A stretch of 64,000 nucleotides of DNA from Kosakonia sp. SMBL-WEM22 (GTDB lineage: Bacteria > Pseudomonadota > Gammaproteobacteria > Enterobacterales > Enterobacteriaceae). Positions 17,938 through 28,167 of this stretch are shown here, piece after piece; within the stretch, counting starts at the first letter, position 1, and every line of letters starts with the position of its first letter. A program made the translations under genes and the position numbers. The DNA is taken from NCBI RefSeq assembly GCF_014490785.1, contig NZ_CP051488.1, forward strand, positions 248,001 through 312,000. Direction: 5' to 3'. The notes under the pieces were generated by a model that made no database searches, was not told the DNA's origin, and worked only from the letters and a program-made list of their open reading frames with translations.

Positions 17938-17971
17938 AAAAAAACGGGTCAGTTTCCTGACCCGTTTTTTT
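17938..17971. terminator. Bidirectional terminator between uspB/REP block and pitA
   Basis: A perfect symmetric hairpin: A7, CGGGTCAG, loop TTTC, CTGACCCG, T7. It serves pitA on the minus strand (stop at 17989) and probably also uspB. Confidence 0.9.
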
Positions 17972-17988
17972 CGTCTCTGAGGCTTACA

Positions 17989-19485
17989 TTAAATCAGCTT
18001 CAGCGCAATCCAGTACAGACCGCCGGAGAGAATAATCGACGCCGGCAGCGTGAAGATCCAGGCCATCAGAATGTTGGTCACGGTTTTACGCTGCAAACCG
18101 CCGCCGTCAACAATCATCGTACCGGCTACGGACGAAGAGAGCACGTGGGTGGTTGAGACCGGCATACCGGTATAGCTTGCCAGACCAATCGACACCGCTG
18201 CGGTCATCTGCGCGGACATCCCCTGAGCGTAGGTCATGCCTTTCTTACCGATCTTCTCGCCGATGGTGGTGGCAACACGACGCCAGCCAATCATCGTCCC
18301 CAGACCCAGCGCCAGCGCGACTGCCATGATGATCCAGATTGGCGCGTACTCAATGGTGCTAAGCATATCGCCTTTCAGTTTCTTCAGCAGGCGCTGATCG
18401 TCGGCGCTGATTTCCGGCTGCTTCGCCACTTTATCCGTGATATCGGAGAGGCAGAGCATAATCCGGCGCAGCTGCCCGCGCTGTTCCAGCGGGATCTGGT
18501 CGTAGTTCTCAATCCCGGTAAGCATCGCTTTCGCCCGGTCCAGCGCACCGATAGCGCGCCCTGGATGGCAGTGGAACTCACCAGGTTTAGTGGCCACTTC
18601 TTCCGGCGTCGGGATCAGCGGATCCACACCCGTCGCTTTTTGCAGCAGCGCCGGATGTTGCTGGAAGTAGGTTTCCACGTTATTAACAGCATCCCGCGTA
18701 CGGGTGATGTCGTAACCGGAGGCGTTCATATTGACCACGAAGCCCGCCGGCGCGACGCCAATCAGCACCAGCATAATCAGACCGATACCTTTCTGACCGT
18801 CATTTGCGCCGTGAGAGAAGCTAACGCCGATAGCAGAGAGAATCAGTGCGATACGCGTCCAGAACGGCGGCTTTTTCTTGCCATCGATCTTCTCACGTTC
18901 CGCAGGCGTCATATGGATGCGCGCACGTTTCTTGGTGCTGCTCCAGTAGCGGCGCAGCAGGAACACCAGCCCGCCGGCAAATACCAGGCCGACGATCGGT
19001 GAAACGATCAGCGAACCAAAGATATTCAGCACCTTCGGGATGTTCAGCGCGTCGACCACCGAGGTGCCGGTCATTAGAGCATTGGTTAAACCAATACCGA
19101 TAATTGCGCCAATCAGGGTGTGAGAGCTGGAAGCAGGCAGGCCCAGATACCAGGTGCCGAGGTTCCAGATAATGGCAGCCAGCAGCATGGAAAAGACCAT
19201 CGCCAGGCCGTGTGCGGAGCTAACATTCAGCAACAGGTCGGTTGGCAACATATGCACAATGGCATACGCAACGCTTAACCCGCCCAGCAAAACGCCGAAG
19301 AAGTTAAACACTGCCGCCATCACAACCGCCAGCTGAGAACGCATAGCGCGTGTATAAATCACGGTTGCAACGGCATTCGCTGTGTCATGGAAGCCGTTAA
19401 TGGCCTCGTAAAACAGAACAAAAACCAGTGCAAGCACGAGGAGTAGCCCGGTGTGGAGATCCAGGCCGGCAAACAAATGTACCAT
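17989..19485 (-). CDS. pitA: Low-affinity inorganic phosphate transporter PitA
   Basis: 498 residues, about the E. coli length. It is a polytopic inner-membrane PiT-family carrier with paired signature repeats: NGFHDTANAVATVIYT near the N-terminus and SFSHGANDGQKGIG in the middle, plus GMPVSTTHVLSSSVAGTM near the C-terminus. It imports metal-phosphate complexes with protons. Confidence 0.96.
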   Translation of the reverse strand: MVHLFAGLDLHTGLLLVLALVFVLFYEAINGFHDTANAVATVIYTRAMRSQLAVVMAAVFNFFGVLLGGLSVAYAIVHMLPTDLLLNVSSAHGLAMVFSMLLAAIIWNLGTWYLGLPASSSHTLIGAIIGIGLTNALMTGTSVVDALNIPKVLNIFGSLIVSPIVGLVFAGGLVFLLRRYWSSTKKRARIHMTPAEREKIDGKKKPPFWTRIALILSAIGVSFSHGANDGQKGIGLIMLVLIGVAPAGFVVNMNASGYDITRTRDAVNNVETYFQQHPALLQKATGVDPLIPTPEEVATKPGEFHCHPGRAIGALDRAKAMLTGIENYDQIPLEQRGQLRRIMLCLSDITDKVAKQPEISADDQRLLKKLKGDMLSTIEYAPIWIIMAVALALGLGTMIGWRRVATTIGEKIGKKGMTYAQGMSAQMTAAVSIGLASYTGMPVSTTHVLSSSVAGTMIVDGGGLQRKTVTNILMAWIFTLPASIILSGGLYWIALKLI

Positions 19486-19714
19486 AGGTCGTTAAGCCAT
19501 TTTGGGGACACGAACGCCGCGCATTATCAGGGACATTGGCGGTATGGGCAAAGTGAAATATCGACTTTTTTTGACATCATCGCTTACATTCCGCTGAATT
19601 TTTAAAATTATCTTATAAATTTCAATGGCATGTTTCTTTTCTCACCACACTGCGCTGGTGTGACCAGCCTGAACTCTTTACAATTCGCGACCAGGTAAGA
19701 GAGAGGGTGAAAAT

Positions 19715-20905
19715 GTGGAAAGCTTTGATGCCATTATAGTCGGTGCTGGCGCGGCGGGAATGTTTTGTGCGGCGCTGGCGGGGCAAGCGGGCCGGCGCGT
19801 GCTGCTGCTGGATAACGGCAAAAAGCCGGGTCGTAAGATCCTGATGTCCGGCGGCGGGCGCTGCAACTTCACTAATCTTTATGTCGAACCGGCGGCTTAC
19901 TTAAGCCAGAACCCCCATTTTTGTAAATCTGCCCTCGCGCGCTACACCCAGTGGGATTTTATCGATCTGGTGGGTAAACACGGCATCGCCTGGCATGAAA
20001 AGACGCTCGGCCAGCTCTTTTGCGACGACTCGGCGCAGCAGATTGTCGATCTGCTGGTGGCGGAGTGCGAGAAGGGCAGTGTCACCCAGCGCCTGCGCAC
20101 GGAGATCCTCTCTGTCGAGCGTGATGACAACGGCTACACCTTACAACTGAACGGCGGCACGGTGCAGGCGGCGAAACTGGTTATCGCCTCCGGCGGGCTG
20201 TCGATGCCGGGGCTGGGCGCTTCGCCTTTCGGCTACAAAATCGCCGAGCAGTTTGGCCTGAAGGTGCTGCCGACTCGCGCCGGTCTGGTGCCCTTTACCC
20301 TGCACAAACCTTTACTCGAGCAGGTGCAAACCCTCTCCGGCGTCTCTGTACCCTCTGTTATCACCGCTGAAAACGGGACGGTATTTCGCGAAAACCTGCT
20401 CTTTACCCATCGCGGCCTGTCGGGGCCTGCGGTGCTGCAAATCTCCAGCTACTGGCTACCGGGGGAGTTTGTCACCATTAACTTAGTGCCGAAGTGCGAC
20501 CTGGCGGAGTTTCTCAATCAGCAGCGCGATGCGCACCCCAATCAGAGCCTGAAAAACACCCTCGGCATGCAGTTGCCAAAACGGCTGGTGGAGTGTTTAC
20601 AGCAGCTCGGGCAGATCCCCGATGTGACGCTGAAGCAGCTCAATAGCCGTCACCAGGAGAAGCTGGTCGAGACATTAACCGCATGGCGCGTCCAGCCTAA
20701 CGGCACCGAAGGTTACCGCACTGCAGAGGTGACGCTCGGCGGCGTGGATACCCATGAGCTCTCGTCGCGCACGATGGAGGCGCGAAATGTTCCGGGGCTC
20801 TACTTTATTGGCGAAGTGATGGATGTGACCGGCTGGCTGGGGGGGTACAACTTCCAGTGGGCATGGTCCAGCGCCTGGGCCTGCGCACAGGCACTGGCGG
20901 AGTAA
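19715..20905 (+). CDS. yhiN: NAD(P)/FAD-dependent oxidoreductase YhiN (BaiN/RdsA family)
   Basis: 396 residues, GTG start at 19715. The N-terminal dinucleotide motif DAIIVGAGAAGMFCA is followed by the family signature KILMSGGGRCNFTN. The C-terminal GLYFIGEVMDVTGWLGGYN is the second flavin-binding block. It is a flavoprotein of uncertain substrate. It is divergent from pitA, as in E. coli. The ATG at 19713 is out of frame. Confidence 0.93.
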   Translation: MESFDAIIVGAGAAGMFCAALAGQAGRRVLLLDNGKKPGRKILMSGGGRCNFTNLYVEPAAYLSQNPHFCKSALARYTQWDFIDLVGKHGIAWHEKTLGQLFCDDSAQQIVDLLVAECEKGSVTQRLRTEILSVERDDNGYTLQLNGGTVQAAKLVIASGGLSMPGLGASPFGYKIAEQFGLKVLPTRAGLVPFTLHKPLLEQVQTLSGVSVPSVITAENGTVFRENLLFTHRGLSGPAVLQISSYWLPGEFVTINLVPKCDLAEFLNQQRDAHPNQSLKNTLGMQLPKRLVECLQQLGQIPDVTLKQLNSRHQEKLVETLTAWRVQPNGTEGYRTAEVTLGGVDTHELSSRTMEARNVPGLYFIGEVMDVTGWLGGYNFQWAWSSAWACAQALAE

Positions 20906-21075
20906 GAGGTATAAGCGTCTTCGAACGCGCCCGCTTTATCGCAAGCGATGTTCATTCTTCAGGCCATAAATTGCGAGAGTCCTCGCGAAACCGCGACGTG
21001 AGTATTTGACTCTGCGGCTTCACACTCACACAATCCTTTTCACTTAAAGCAAATTACGCTGAAGGCCATTGATTT

Positions 21076-21132
21076 AAGCGTCTTTATTTTTGCGAGAGTG
21101 TTATTAACTCGCTAAAAACAGACGCTTTTTTT
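21076..21132 (+). other. Long structured element with terminator tail upstream of vgrG
   Basis: AAGCGTCT (21076-21083) pairs with AGACGCTT (21120-21127), an inner TTTTTGCGAG pairs imperfectly with CTCGCTAAAAA, and a T run follows. This is the main structured element of the 395-bp gap between yhiN and vgrG. It could be the yhiN terminator or the 3' end of a small RNA; the sequence does not decide. Confidence 0.5.
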
Positions 21133-21260
21133 GGTAGGTTTGCTATGGATTAGGATAATTCCTGGCACTTGTTTCGCCGAAAAATCAGACAATAGAGGCC
21201 TTTTCACTTGCAGAAAGGGTGCGGTAGCTATCTATCAAGCCCGCCACGTTAAACCGATGA

Positions 21261-21283
21261 ACGCGCCTGGAGTGGCGCGTTTT
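21261..21283 (+). terminator. Hairpin in the vgrG leader, 17 bases before the start codon
   Basis: ACGCGCC (21261-21267) and GGCGCGT (21274-21280) form a 7-bp stem with a 6-base loop followed by TTT. The U tract is short. It could be a weak terminator or an attenuator controlling the T6SS cargo operon. Confidence 0.45.
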
Positions 21284-21300
21284 ATGTCAGGATCCGCTTT

Positions 21301-23223
21301 ATGAGCAATCGCATCACTGTTCAGTTACCTGCCGAGGGGCTGCTCTTCTGGAAAATTTCTGGTCGTGAAGCCCTGTCCGAAGCATTCTCCTTTACCCTGC
21401 AATTGCTCGGTACTGACGCGCGCATGGATCGCAGCCAGCTGCTCGGTAAACCGGTCACCGTCACCCTGCCAACCCAGGGCTTGTCCGGCAGCCGCTACCT
21501 TAACGGTAAAATCACCCGCGTCGCCGTAAGCGCCGTCGAGCTGAGCGGTACGCGTTATGCCGTTTACCAACTTACCGTAGAGCCGGATCTCTGGCCGATG
21601 AAGCGCGACCGCAACCTGCGTATTTTCCAGGGGCAGACGGTGCCGCAAATCGTGAAAACTCTGCTGGGCGAATACCAGGTCAATATTGAAGATAAGCTGA
21701 CCGGCAGCTACCGCACGTGGGAGTACTGCGTGCAGTACCAGGAGAGCAGCTTCGATTTCATCAGCCGTCTGATGGAGCTGGAAGGCATCGCCTACCATTT
21801 CAAGCATGAAGCGGACAAACACACGCTGGTGCTGACCGACGCGGCCACCCAACATCAGCCCTTTAGCGGCTATGAGTTTATTCCCTATCACCAGACGCCA
21901 TCGGGCGGCAGTACCGATGAAGAGGGGATCAGCCAGTGGGCGCTGGAAGATAGCGTGACGCCAGGGATTTACAGTCTGGATGATTACGATTTCCGCAAAC
22001 CGAACGCGTGGCTTTTCCAGGCGCGGCAAAACCCGAACTCTCCTTCCCCTGGCGCGATTGATGTTTATGACTGGCCGGGTCGCTTTGTCGAGCATGGGCA
22101 TGGCGAATTCTACGCCCGCATTCGCCAGGAGCGCTGGCAGGTTGAGCATCAACAAATCGAAGGCACCGCCACGGCAATCGGTATTGTGCCGGGCTGCACG
22201 TTCCAGCTCACCAACGCCGCATTCTTTAATGACAATGGCGAATATCTTGTCACCGCCGCGCACTACAACTTTGAAGAGAACCGCTATGCCAGCGGTGCCG
22301 ACAGCCAGACGGTGCACCGCATCGACTTCAGCGTTATTCCCTCCTCGGTGGTGTTTCGCCCGCCGCAGCACACCCCCTGGCCGCGCACTTACGGCCCGCA
22401 GACCGCGCGCGTCGTGGGTCCGCAGGGTGAGAGCATCTGGACGGATAAATATGGCCGCATAAAAGTGAAGTTCCACTGGGATCGGCTGGCGAAGGGCGAT
22501 GACACCAGCTCCTGCTGGGTGCGCGTCTCCAGCGCCTGGGCCGGTCAGGGCTATGGTGGTGTGCAGATCCCGCGCGTCGGTGACGAAGTGGTCATCGATT
22601 TTATCAACGGCGATCCGGATCGTCCGATTGTTACCGGCCGCGTTTACAACGAAGCGAGCATGCCGCCCTGGGCGCTGCCTGCCGCCGCAACGCAGATGGG
22701 CTTCCTCAGCCGCTCGAAAGATGGCTCGGTGGATAACGCCAACGCCCTGCGCTTTGAAGATAAAGCGGGCGAAGAGCAGGTGTGGATCCAGGCCGAGCGT
22801 AACCTTGATACCCATGTGAAAAACGATGAGACGCGCAGCGTTGGCGGCTCACAGACCGTCAACATCACGCGCGATCACACCGGTAAAGTGGCGGGAACCC
22901 ACTTCCAGGCGACACAGCTTTCCCACGACGAGGTGATCGGCGGTGGGTTTACACAGAAAGTGCAGGGCCCTCTGGTGCAGGCCTCTGACACCGCCATTCA
23001 GCTTGTTTCTGGTAAATCGGTGCTGACTTTAGGTGCTAACGGTACGGTTACGCTGCAGTGTGAGAATTTCAAAATCGATGCGCAGGGGAACGGTCAGATT
23101 AATACCGGCGGGCTGCTGGATTTGAACTTATCGAAGCCACAACCGCAGGGTGAAGTTGCCCCTACCATTTCGCAGATCCAGGACGCGGTAAAACAAGCAT
23201 TTAATCAAGGGAAAGATAAATAA
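21301..23223 (+). CDS. vgrG: Type VI secretion spike protein VgrG (TssI)
   Basis: 640 residues. The gp27-like N-terminal hub is followed by the gp5-like OB segment (TARVVGPQGESIWTDKYGRIKVKFHW, shown in the 22.4 kb region; WVRVSSAWAGQGYGG; PRVGDEVVIDFINGDPDRP) and then a C-terminal beta-helix needle with repeated short strands. There is no extra effector domain. VgrG trimers cap the Hcp tube and carry the PAAR-Rhs effector encoded two genes downstream. An AGGA site precedes ATG 21301, and the stop overlaps the next start (TAATG). Confidence 0.95.
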   Translation: MSNRITVQLPAEGLLFWKISGREALSEAFSFTLQLLGTDARMDRSQLLGKPVTVTLPTQGLSGSRYLNGKITRVAVSAVELSGTRYAVYQLTVEPDLWPMKRDRNLRIFQGQTVPQIVKTLLGEYQVNIEDKLTGSYRTWEYCVQYQESSFDFISRLMELEGIAYHFKHEADKHTLVLTDAATQHQPFSGYEFIPYHQTPSGGSTDEEGISQWALEDSVTPGIYSLDDYDFRKPNAWLFQARQNPNSPSPGAIDVYDWPGRFVEHGHGEFYARIRQERWQVEHQQIEGTATAIGIVPGCTFQLTNAAFFNDNGEYLVTAAHYNFEENRYASGADSQTVHRIDFSVIPSSVVFRPPQHTPWPRTYGPQTARVVGPQGESIWTDKYGRIKVKFHWDRLAKGDDTSSCWVRVSSAWAGQGYGGVQIPRVGDEVVIDFINGDPDRPIVTGRVYNEASMPPWALPAAATQMGFLSRSKDGSVDNANALRFEDKAGEEQVWIQAERNLDTHVKNDETRSVGGSQTVNITRDHTGKVAGTHFQATQLSHDEVIGGGFTQKVQGPLVQASDTAIQLVSGKSVLTLGANGTVTLQCENFKIDAQGNGQINTGGLLDLNLSKPQPQGEVAPTISQIQDAVKQAFNQGKDK

Positions 23224-23642
23224 TGGCGACCGCACAGTTTCTTATTTCGGAAGGCATCCTCAACCTGCCGGAAGCATGCCAGGATCGCAGCATTAACGTG
23301 CTGCGCTTTAATGAGAGCAACGCGACGCTGGTGATCACCCGTGCGTGGGACATCAAGCCAGGCGAGGAAGAGGCGTTTATCAGCCAACAGCTGGCGAAAG
23401 TGAAGCGCAGCATGAAGAAAGTCGTAATGGGCGAAGTGGGAGATAGCCAGGTGGCGAACCAGCCTGCCCGTGAAGTTTCACTACGCTTTGAAAATCAGGG
23501 CGTGCTGGTGCATGAGAAGCTGGCTATCACCCGCGTGGAGGATCATCTTCTGGTGCTGACGTTCAGCCGCACTGCGCCGTTTGACGCGCCTGCTGATGCT
23601 TTCTGGGCATCGATCAAATCGGGCTTACAGTTAGGGGCGTAA
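23223..23642 (+). CDS. EagR-type effector chaperone (DUF1795/DcrB-like)
   Basis: 139 residues with the DUF1795 fold pattern (SINVLRF, ATLVITRAWDIKPGEEEAFI, LVLTFSRTAPFDAPADAFW). Such Eag chaperones hold the hydrophobic N-terminal segments of PAAR-Rhs effectors until loading on VgrG. It sits between vgrG and rhs, overlapping vgrG by one base and ending 2 bases before rhs. The downstream Rhs has the matching prePAAR motif and membrane segments. Confidence 0.88.
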   Translation: MATAQFLISEGILNLPEACQDRSINVLRFNESNATLVITRAWDIKPGEEEAFISQQLAKVKRSMKKVVMGEVGDSQVANQPAREVSLRFENQGVLVHEKLAITRVEDHLLVLTFSRTAPFDAPADAFWASIKSGLQLGA

Positions 23643-23644
23643 CG

Positions 23645-26600
23645 ATGACGGATTACATCGCGGCCCGTATTGATGACCCACTGATTCACAGTTCAGCGCT
23701 GGCGGATTTTGTCGGCGCTGTTGTGGAAGGGGCGATTATTGCCGGGATCCTCTTTTCAGGTGTCGGTGCAATAGTGGGCGGTGTGGTGATTGCTGCATTG
23801 GTTTTCAGTGGCGAGCTGGAAAAAATTGGCGACGCTGCCGGGAAACTGGTCGACAGCCTGATAGACCCCGGGCCCCCCGACGCGCATATCGTTACCGGCT
23901 CTGAGAACGTACACATCAAGGGCAAAAAAGCCGCACGTGCCGCCGGAACCGTGGACCGTGATTATCTTCTCGCGCCTCCTGCTCCTGAAGAGAGCATCGA
24001 CTGGGCGGCTGTTGGCGTGCTGGCGCTGGCCACTGCGGCTGAAGCGGCAAAACTCATCGTGACGCCCGGCGGCATGACAATAGCGCTTGCCGAACGCGCC
24101 AAAAATCTCACCCTTGATGACATGAAAAAGTGGGGCTCGAACCTGTGGGAATCGCTTTCGCAACCGCTGGTTGAAAGCGCCGATCCCCATGCGACCCCGA
24201 TGCCACTCGATACCGTTGACTGCAAAAAAGGCCATGCGGTCACCAGCAGTAACTTTATCGCCCAGGGCTCCAAAAGCGTCCTAATCAATAATCAGCCTGC
24301 AGCGCGCAATGGTGAGAAAAGCACCTGCGAAGCGGAGATCAAAGTCAACGAAGATCCGCGGGTTCGCATCGGTGGTGACACCATCACCGTTCGCGATATC
24401 CGCAGTGGCAAAAACCAGCTGGCCTACTTGCTGGGTGCCATTGTCGGCTCGCTGGGGGTCGCTGAACTGCCCAATCTGGCAAGAATGCTCTGCCGACGCA
24501 TGCTAACCCGCAGCGTGCTGAAAAATATCGTCTGTGCTTTTGGCAGCGCGGTAGTTTCAGATGTGGTTTCTTCCGTTCTTATCTCCGCGGCGAGCACCGC
24601 GTTTCCGGTCAATATCGCCAGCGGCGCCAAGATCCTCGCCAAAGAGGAAGATCTCGACTTTGTCCTGCCGGATCGTATGCCGCTCTACTGGCAGCGTATC
24701 TACAACAGCCGCAACCGCGCCTCCGGCATGTTCGGTCCTGGCTGGATGATGCCGTTTGAGACGCGTCTTTACCGTCTGGCGGACAATCAGCTGGTTTTCA
24801 AAGATATGAGCGGGCGCGAGCTGGGGCTCGGCGAAGTGCTCAGCGGCGATATGATCTCCTATCCGGACGAGGGGCTGAGGCTCTTCTCCAGCCCGAACGG
24901 TGCGATTGCGATCCAGACCGGCGAAGACGGTCATCAGGTCTATGAACCGGATCCCACCCGCCCGGGCGAGTGGCGCATGCACCGCATGTATGACCGCCAT
25001 GAAAATGCCCACTACTTCAGCTGGAACGAACAAGGCCAGCTGGCGCGTATCTCCAGTGACAACGAAGCCCTGGATGTCGAGCTTGAGTACGACGCCCATA
25101 GCGGGCGCTTACGCGCGGTTTACCAGATTGTTGATGGCGGACGTCAGCTGCTGGTGAGCTATCGCTACAACGACCAGGCGCAGCTGATAGCGGTCATTGA
25201 TGCCGATGATGTGGTAAGCCGCCAGTTTGGCTGGGATCGCGCCAGCGATATGCTGGCCTGGCACGGCTTCTCTACCGGCCTGAAAGTGCATTATCAGTGG
25301 CAGCCGACCGCAGATGCAGAACACTGGCGCGTGAAGGCGTACCAGGTTCACGACGAGCAGGGCACGGTGCTGGAAAACTGGCGTATCGACGCCGATGAGA
25401 GCAAACGCTACGCCCGCGTCAGCAACGATGAAGGCGTTGTCAGCGAACACTACTGGGATGAGATCTACCGCATCACCGCGTACACCGATGTGCACGGCGG
25501 TAAGTGGCAGTTCAACTGGGCAGGACAGTCCGAACAGCTGCTGTCAGCCGTTCAGCCCGACGGCGGGCGCTGGGAGTATGCCTGGGACGATCGCGGCAAT
25601 ATGACGCTGGAGCGCGATCCGCTCGAACGCGCAACGCTGAAAACCTGGCATCCGCTGTATGACTTCCCGTTAAAAGAGGTGCTGCCGGACGGCGGCGTCT
25701 GGCAGTACGAATACAGCCTGGCCGGCGATGTGGTGGCGCTGGCCGATCCGGAAGGGGGCGTGACGCGCTTTGAGTGGAACGATCAGGGCGACTTAATCCG
25801 CCGCATTGATGCGCTGGAGAATAGCCACCGCTTCTGGTGGGATGCGCTGGGCCAGCTGATCCGCGAGGAGGACTGCTCCGGTAACCAGAGCCAGAATCAG
25901 TATGATGGTGCCGGGCGTCTTATCCGCAGCACAGACCCGCTCGGCAATACGGACCGCTACGTCTGGAGCCCCGCCGGTCGCCTGCAGACCTATATTCGTG
26001 CCGACGGGCGCGAGACGCAGTTCAGCTACACAAAATCCGGCCTGCTCTGCGGACAGAGCGTCGATGGCGTCAGTACGCGCAGGGTGAAACTCAATGCGCG
26101 CGGCCAGGTAACGGAAGCCACCGACCCGGCAGGGCATGTGACCCGTTTTCGCTTCAACCGGGCGGGCCGTCTGGTGACGTTGACCAACGCCAACAACCAG
26201 GAGTGGCGTTTCGGCTACACCCCGACCGGGCTGCTGACCTGTCAGCAGGATTATGCCGGGCGTCAGACGGAGTATCACTACAACGCCGCGCAACAGGTGG
26301 CTTCGCTTGTTCGCCACCCGGAGCGCGGCAGCGACCTGCCGGCGCAGGTGCTGAATTATGAATATGACGCCCTCGGGCGCATGACGGCGCGGGAAACCCC
26401 GGAGCACCGCACCGAGTATCGTTACAGCGCGCTGACCATCGAAATCCGCCGTTATGCCTACACCGAGTGGCGTCAGGCCGCGGTGGAGATGCGCGAGCCG
26501 GTGCACACCGACGTCATCAGCCTCGCGCGTAATAAGCTTGGCGACCTGATACGCGAAGAGAACCATTCCGGCGTTTATCAGCATGAATACGATGCCCTGA

Positions 26601-28156
26601 GCAACCTCAGCGCCACCACCTTCCCGGACGGGAGGGTGCTGAAATTCTTGCGTTACGGCACCGGGCACCTGCTGGAGATGCAGCTCTCCCTGAGCGGAAA
26701 AACGCTGCCGGTCACCGGCTACCAGCGTGACCGCCTGCACCGGGAGACGCACCGCACGATGGGCGCGCTGGAGCTGGAGACGCACTACGACATGGCCGGG
26801 CGCATCACGCACCGGCGCTGCACGGACAACCTGCGCGACCGTCTGGTCTCCGAGCGCCGCTACCAGTGGGACCGTGCGGACCAGATAATCCGCCGCATGT
26901 ACACCGACGGCGCCCCCTCCACCCCTGCTGAGAAGTACCGCCAGTCCCTGTGGGGCTACGACGCGGCCGGGCGCATGACGCAGAGCCTGCAGCCGGAAGG
27001 GGAAGAGCGTTTCTGGTATGACGCCGCGGACAACCGCACCACGCCGGCGCTGCAGCCGGTGTGGAACAACCTGCTGAAACGCCTGGACGGCGTCAGCCGG
27101 GAATACGACGGTTTCGGGCGCATGACCGTGCGCCACGACACGCACCGGAGAGTGACGCAGCGTTTCAGCTACGACGATGAGCACCGCATCAGCCAGGTCA
27201 CTATCGACGGCGACGCGGAGTTCACAAAAGCCGAATACCGCTATGACGCGCTGGGCCGACGCACGGAGAAACAGGTGTGGCGACGCCATGCCCGGAAACC
27301 GGAACGTATGCAGTACGCCTGGTCCGGCCTGCAGATGGTGGGCGAAACCAGCGACAGCCACCCGGACGCGGCGGTGCAGTATATCTACACCGAAAACAGC
27401 TATGAGCCGCTGGCGCGCGTCGACAGCCACGGTGAGCACGCTGATATCTTCTGGTATCACACGGAACTGAACGGCCTGCCGGACAGCGTGACCGACAGCA
27501 ACGGCGACACCGTCTGGCGCGGCGCATCAAGCGCCTGGGGCCGCAGCCTGCGAGAAAGCACACCGGTCGAGTGGGACACCCCGCAGAACCTGCGCTTCCA
27601 GGGCCAGTACCTGGACCGCGAAACCGGCCTGCACTACAACACCTTCCGCTACTACGACCCGGCGGGCGGGTGTTACACGCAGATGGACCCGATTGGTCTG
27701 CTGGGCGGGCTGAATACCTATACCTATGTGGATGATCCACTGGGGTGGGTGGATCCGTTGGGGTTAAGCTTCTGTAATATATCCAGAGGTAATAATCCCT
27801 ATCAAAGTAGGATCGATCCCCATTTTACAGGAAGACCCGATCCAGCGTTCTCGATAGATACTCGTACATTTAATAGCGGTATTCCAACTTCAAAAGGTGG
27901 CATCCGAAATAATCAAGAGTTTTGGCAGCAATGGATTGATTTACAACCAGACTCATTAAGTAAAAACAATCTTTATAGAATACAAGAGCTAGGGTTATCA
28001 CCAAAAATAGATGACACGTGGATTAACGCTTTTCCAGAGCATATAAATTATAAAGGTGATACAATTATTCATCACCATGTTGATTTTGGCCCATATGCTA
28101 TACCTGTGCCGGGCCAAACACATGTAGGTAGTGGCGGCATTTGGCATACAAAATGA
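23645..28156 (+). CDS. Full-length PAAR-Rhs T6SS effector (module 0) with HNH-like tip
   Basis: 1503 residues. The prePAAR motif AARIDDPLIH is at residues 6-15, the hydrophobic region at about 20-55, the PAAR-like region up to about 230, and then a long Rhs/YD-repeat shell. The autocleavage junction is DPIGLLGGLNTYTY...DPLGL (Asp at about 1348). The last about 128 residues are AT-rich and unlike the core. Their HHHVDFGPYAIPVPGQTH and terminal GGIWHTK resemble HNH-superfamily nuclease tips, though this is not certain. It is the only rhs gene in the window with an N-terminus, so it is the likely recipient for the displaced tips downstream. Confidence 0.92.
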   Translation: MTDYIAARIDDPLIHSSALADFVGAVVEGAIIAGILFSGVGAIVGGVVIAALVFSGELEKIGDAAGKLVDSLIDPGPPDAHIVTGSENVHIKGKKAARAAGTVDRDYLLAPPAPEESIDWAAVGVLALATAAEAAKLIVTPGGMTIALAERAKNLTLDDMKKWGSNLWESLSQPLVESADPHATPMPLDTVDCKKGHAVTSSNFIAQGSKSVLINNQPAARNGEKSTCEAEIKVNEDPRVRIGGDTITVRDIRSGKNQLAYLLGAIVGSLGVAELPNLARMLCRRMLTRSVLKNIVCAFGSAVVSDVVSSVLISAASTAFPVNIASGAKILAKEEDLDFVLPDRMPLYWQRIYNSRNRASGMFGPGWMMPFETRLYRLADNQLVFKDMSGRELGLGEVLSGDMISYPDEGLRLFSSPNGAIAIQTGEDGHQVYEPDPTRPGEWRMHRMYDRHENAHYFSWNEQGQLARISSDNEALDVELEYDAHSGRLRAVYQIVDGGRQLLVSYRYNDQAQLIAVIDADDVVSRQFGWDRASDMLAWHGFSTGLKVHYQWQPTADAEHWRVKAYQVHDEQGTVLENWRIDADESKRYARVSNDEGVVSEHYWDEIYRITAYTDVHGGKWQFNWAGQSEQLLSAVQPDGGRWEYAWDDRGNMTLERDPLERATLKTWHPLYDFPLKEVLPDGGVWQYEYSLAGDVVALADPEGGVTRFEWNDQGDLIRRIDALENSHRFWWDALGQLIREEDCSGNQSQNQYDGAGRLIRSTDPLGNTDRYVWSPAGRLQTYIRADGRETQFSYTKSGLLCGQSVDGVSTRRVKLNARGQVTEATDPAGHVTRFRFNRAGRLVTLTNANNQEWRFGYTPTGLLTCQQDYAGRQTEYHYNAAQQVASLVRHPERGSDLPAQVLNYEYDALGRMTARETPEHRTEYRYSALTIEIRRYAYTEWRQAAVEMREPVHTDVISLARNKLGDLIREENHSGVYQHEYDALSNLSATTFPDGRVLKFLRYGTGHLLEMQLSLSGKTLPVTGYQRDRLHRETHRTMGALELETHYDMAGRITHRRCTDNLRDRLVSERRYQWDRADQIIRRMYTDGAPSTPAEKYRQSLWGYDAAGRMTQSLQPEGEERFWYDAADNRTTPALQPVWNNLLKRLDGVSREYDGFGRMTVRHDTHRRVTQRFSYDDEHRISQVTIDGDAEFTKAEYRYDALGRRTEKQVWRRHARKPERMQYAWSGLQMVGETSDSHPDAAVQYIYTENSYEPLARVDSHGEHADIFWYHTELNGLPDSVTDSNGDTVWRGASSAWGRSLRESTPVEWDTPQNLRFQGQYLDRETGLHYNTFRYYDPAGGCYTQMDPIGLLGGLNTYTYVDDPLGWVDPLGLSFCNISRGNNPYQSRIDPHFTGRPDPAFSIDTRTFNSGIPTSKGGIRNNQEFWQQWIDLQPDSLSKNNLYRIQELGLSPKIDDTWINAFPEHINYKGDTIIHHHVDFGPYAIPVPGQTHVGSGGIWHTK

Positions 28157-28167
28157 TAGGAGGTGTA

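Noticed and set aside
21325..22815. 496-codon open frame opposite vgrG
   Set aside because: Antisense shadow of a conserved gene, with no family similarity or ribosome site.
25793..27460. Long open frame of 555 codons on the minus strand opposite the rhs core
   Set aside because: It mirrors the codon periodicity of the GC-rich core, recurs opposite every core scrap (for example 29940-30977, 33377-34414) and has no recognisable domain; the plus-strand Rhs frame is certain.
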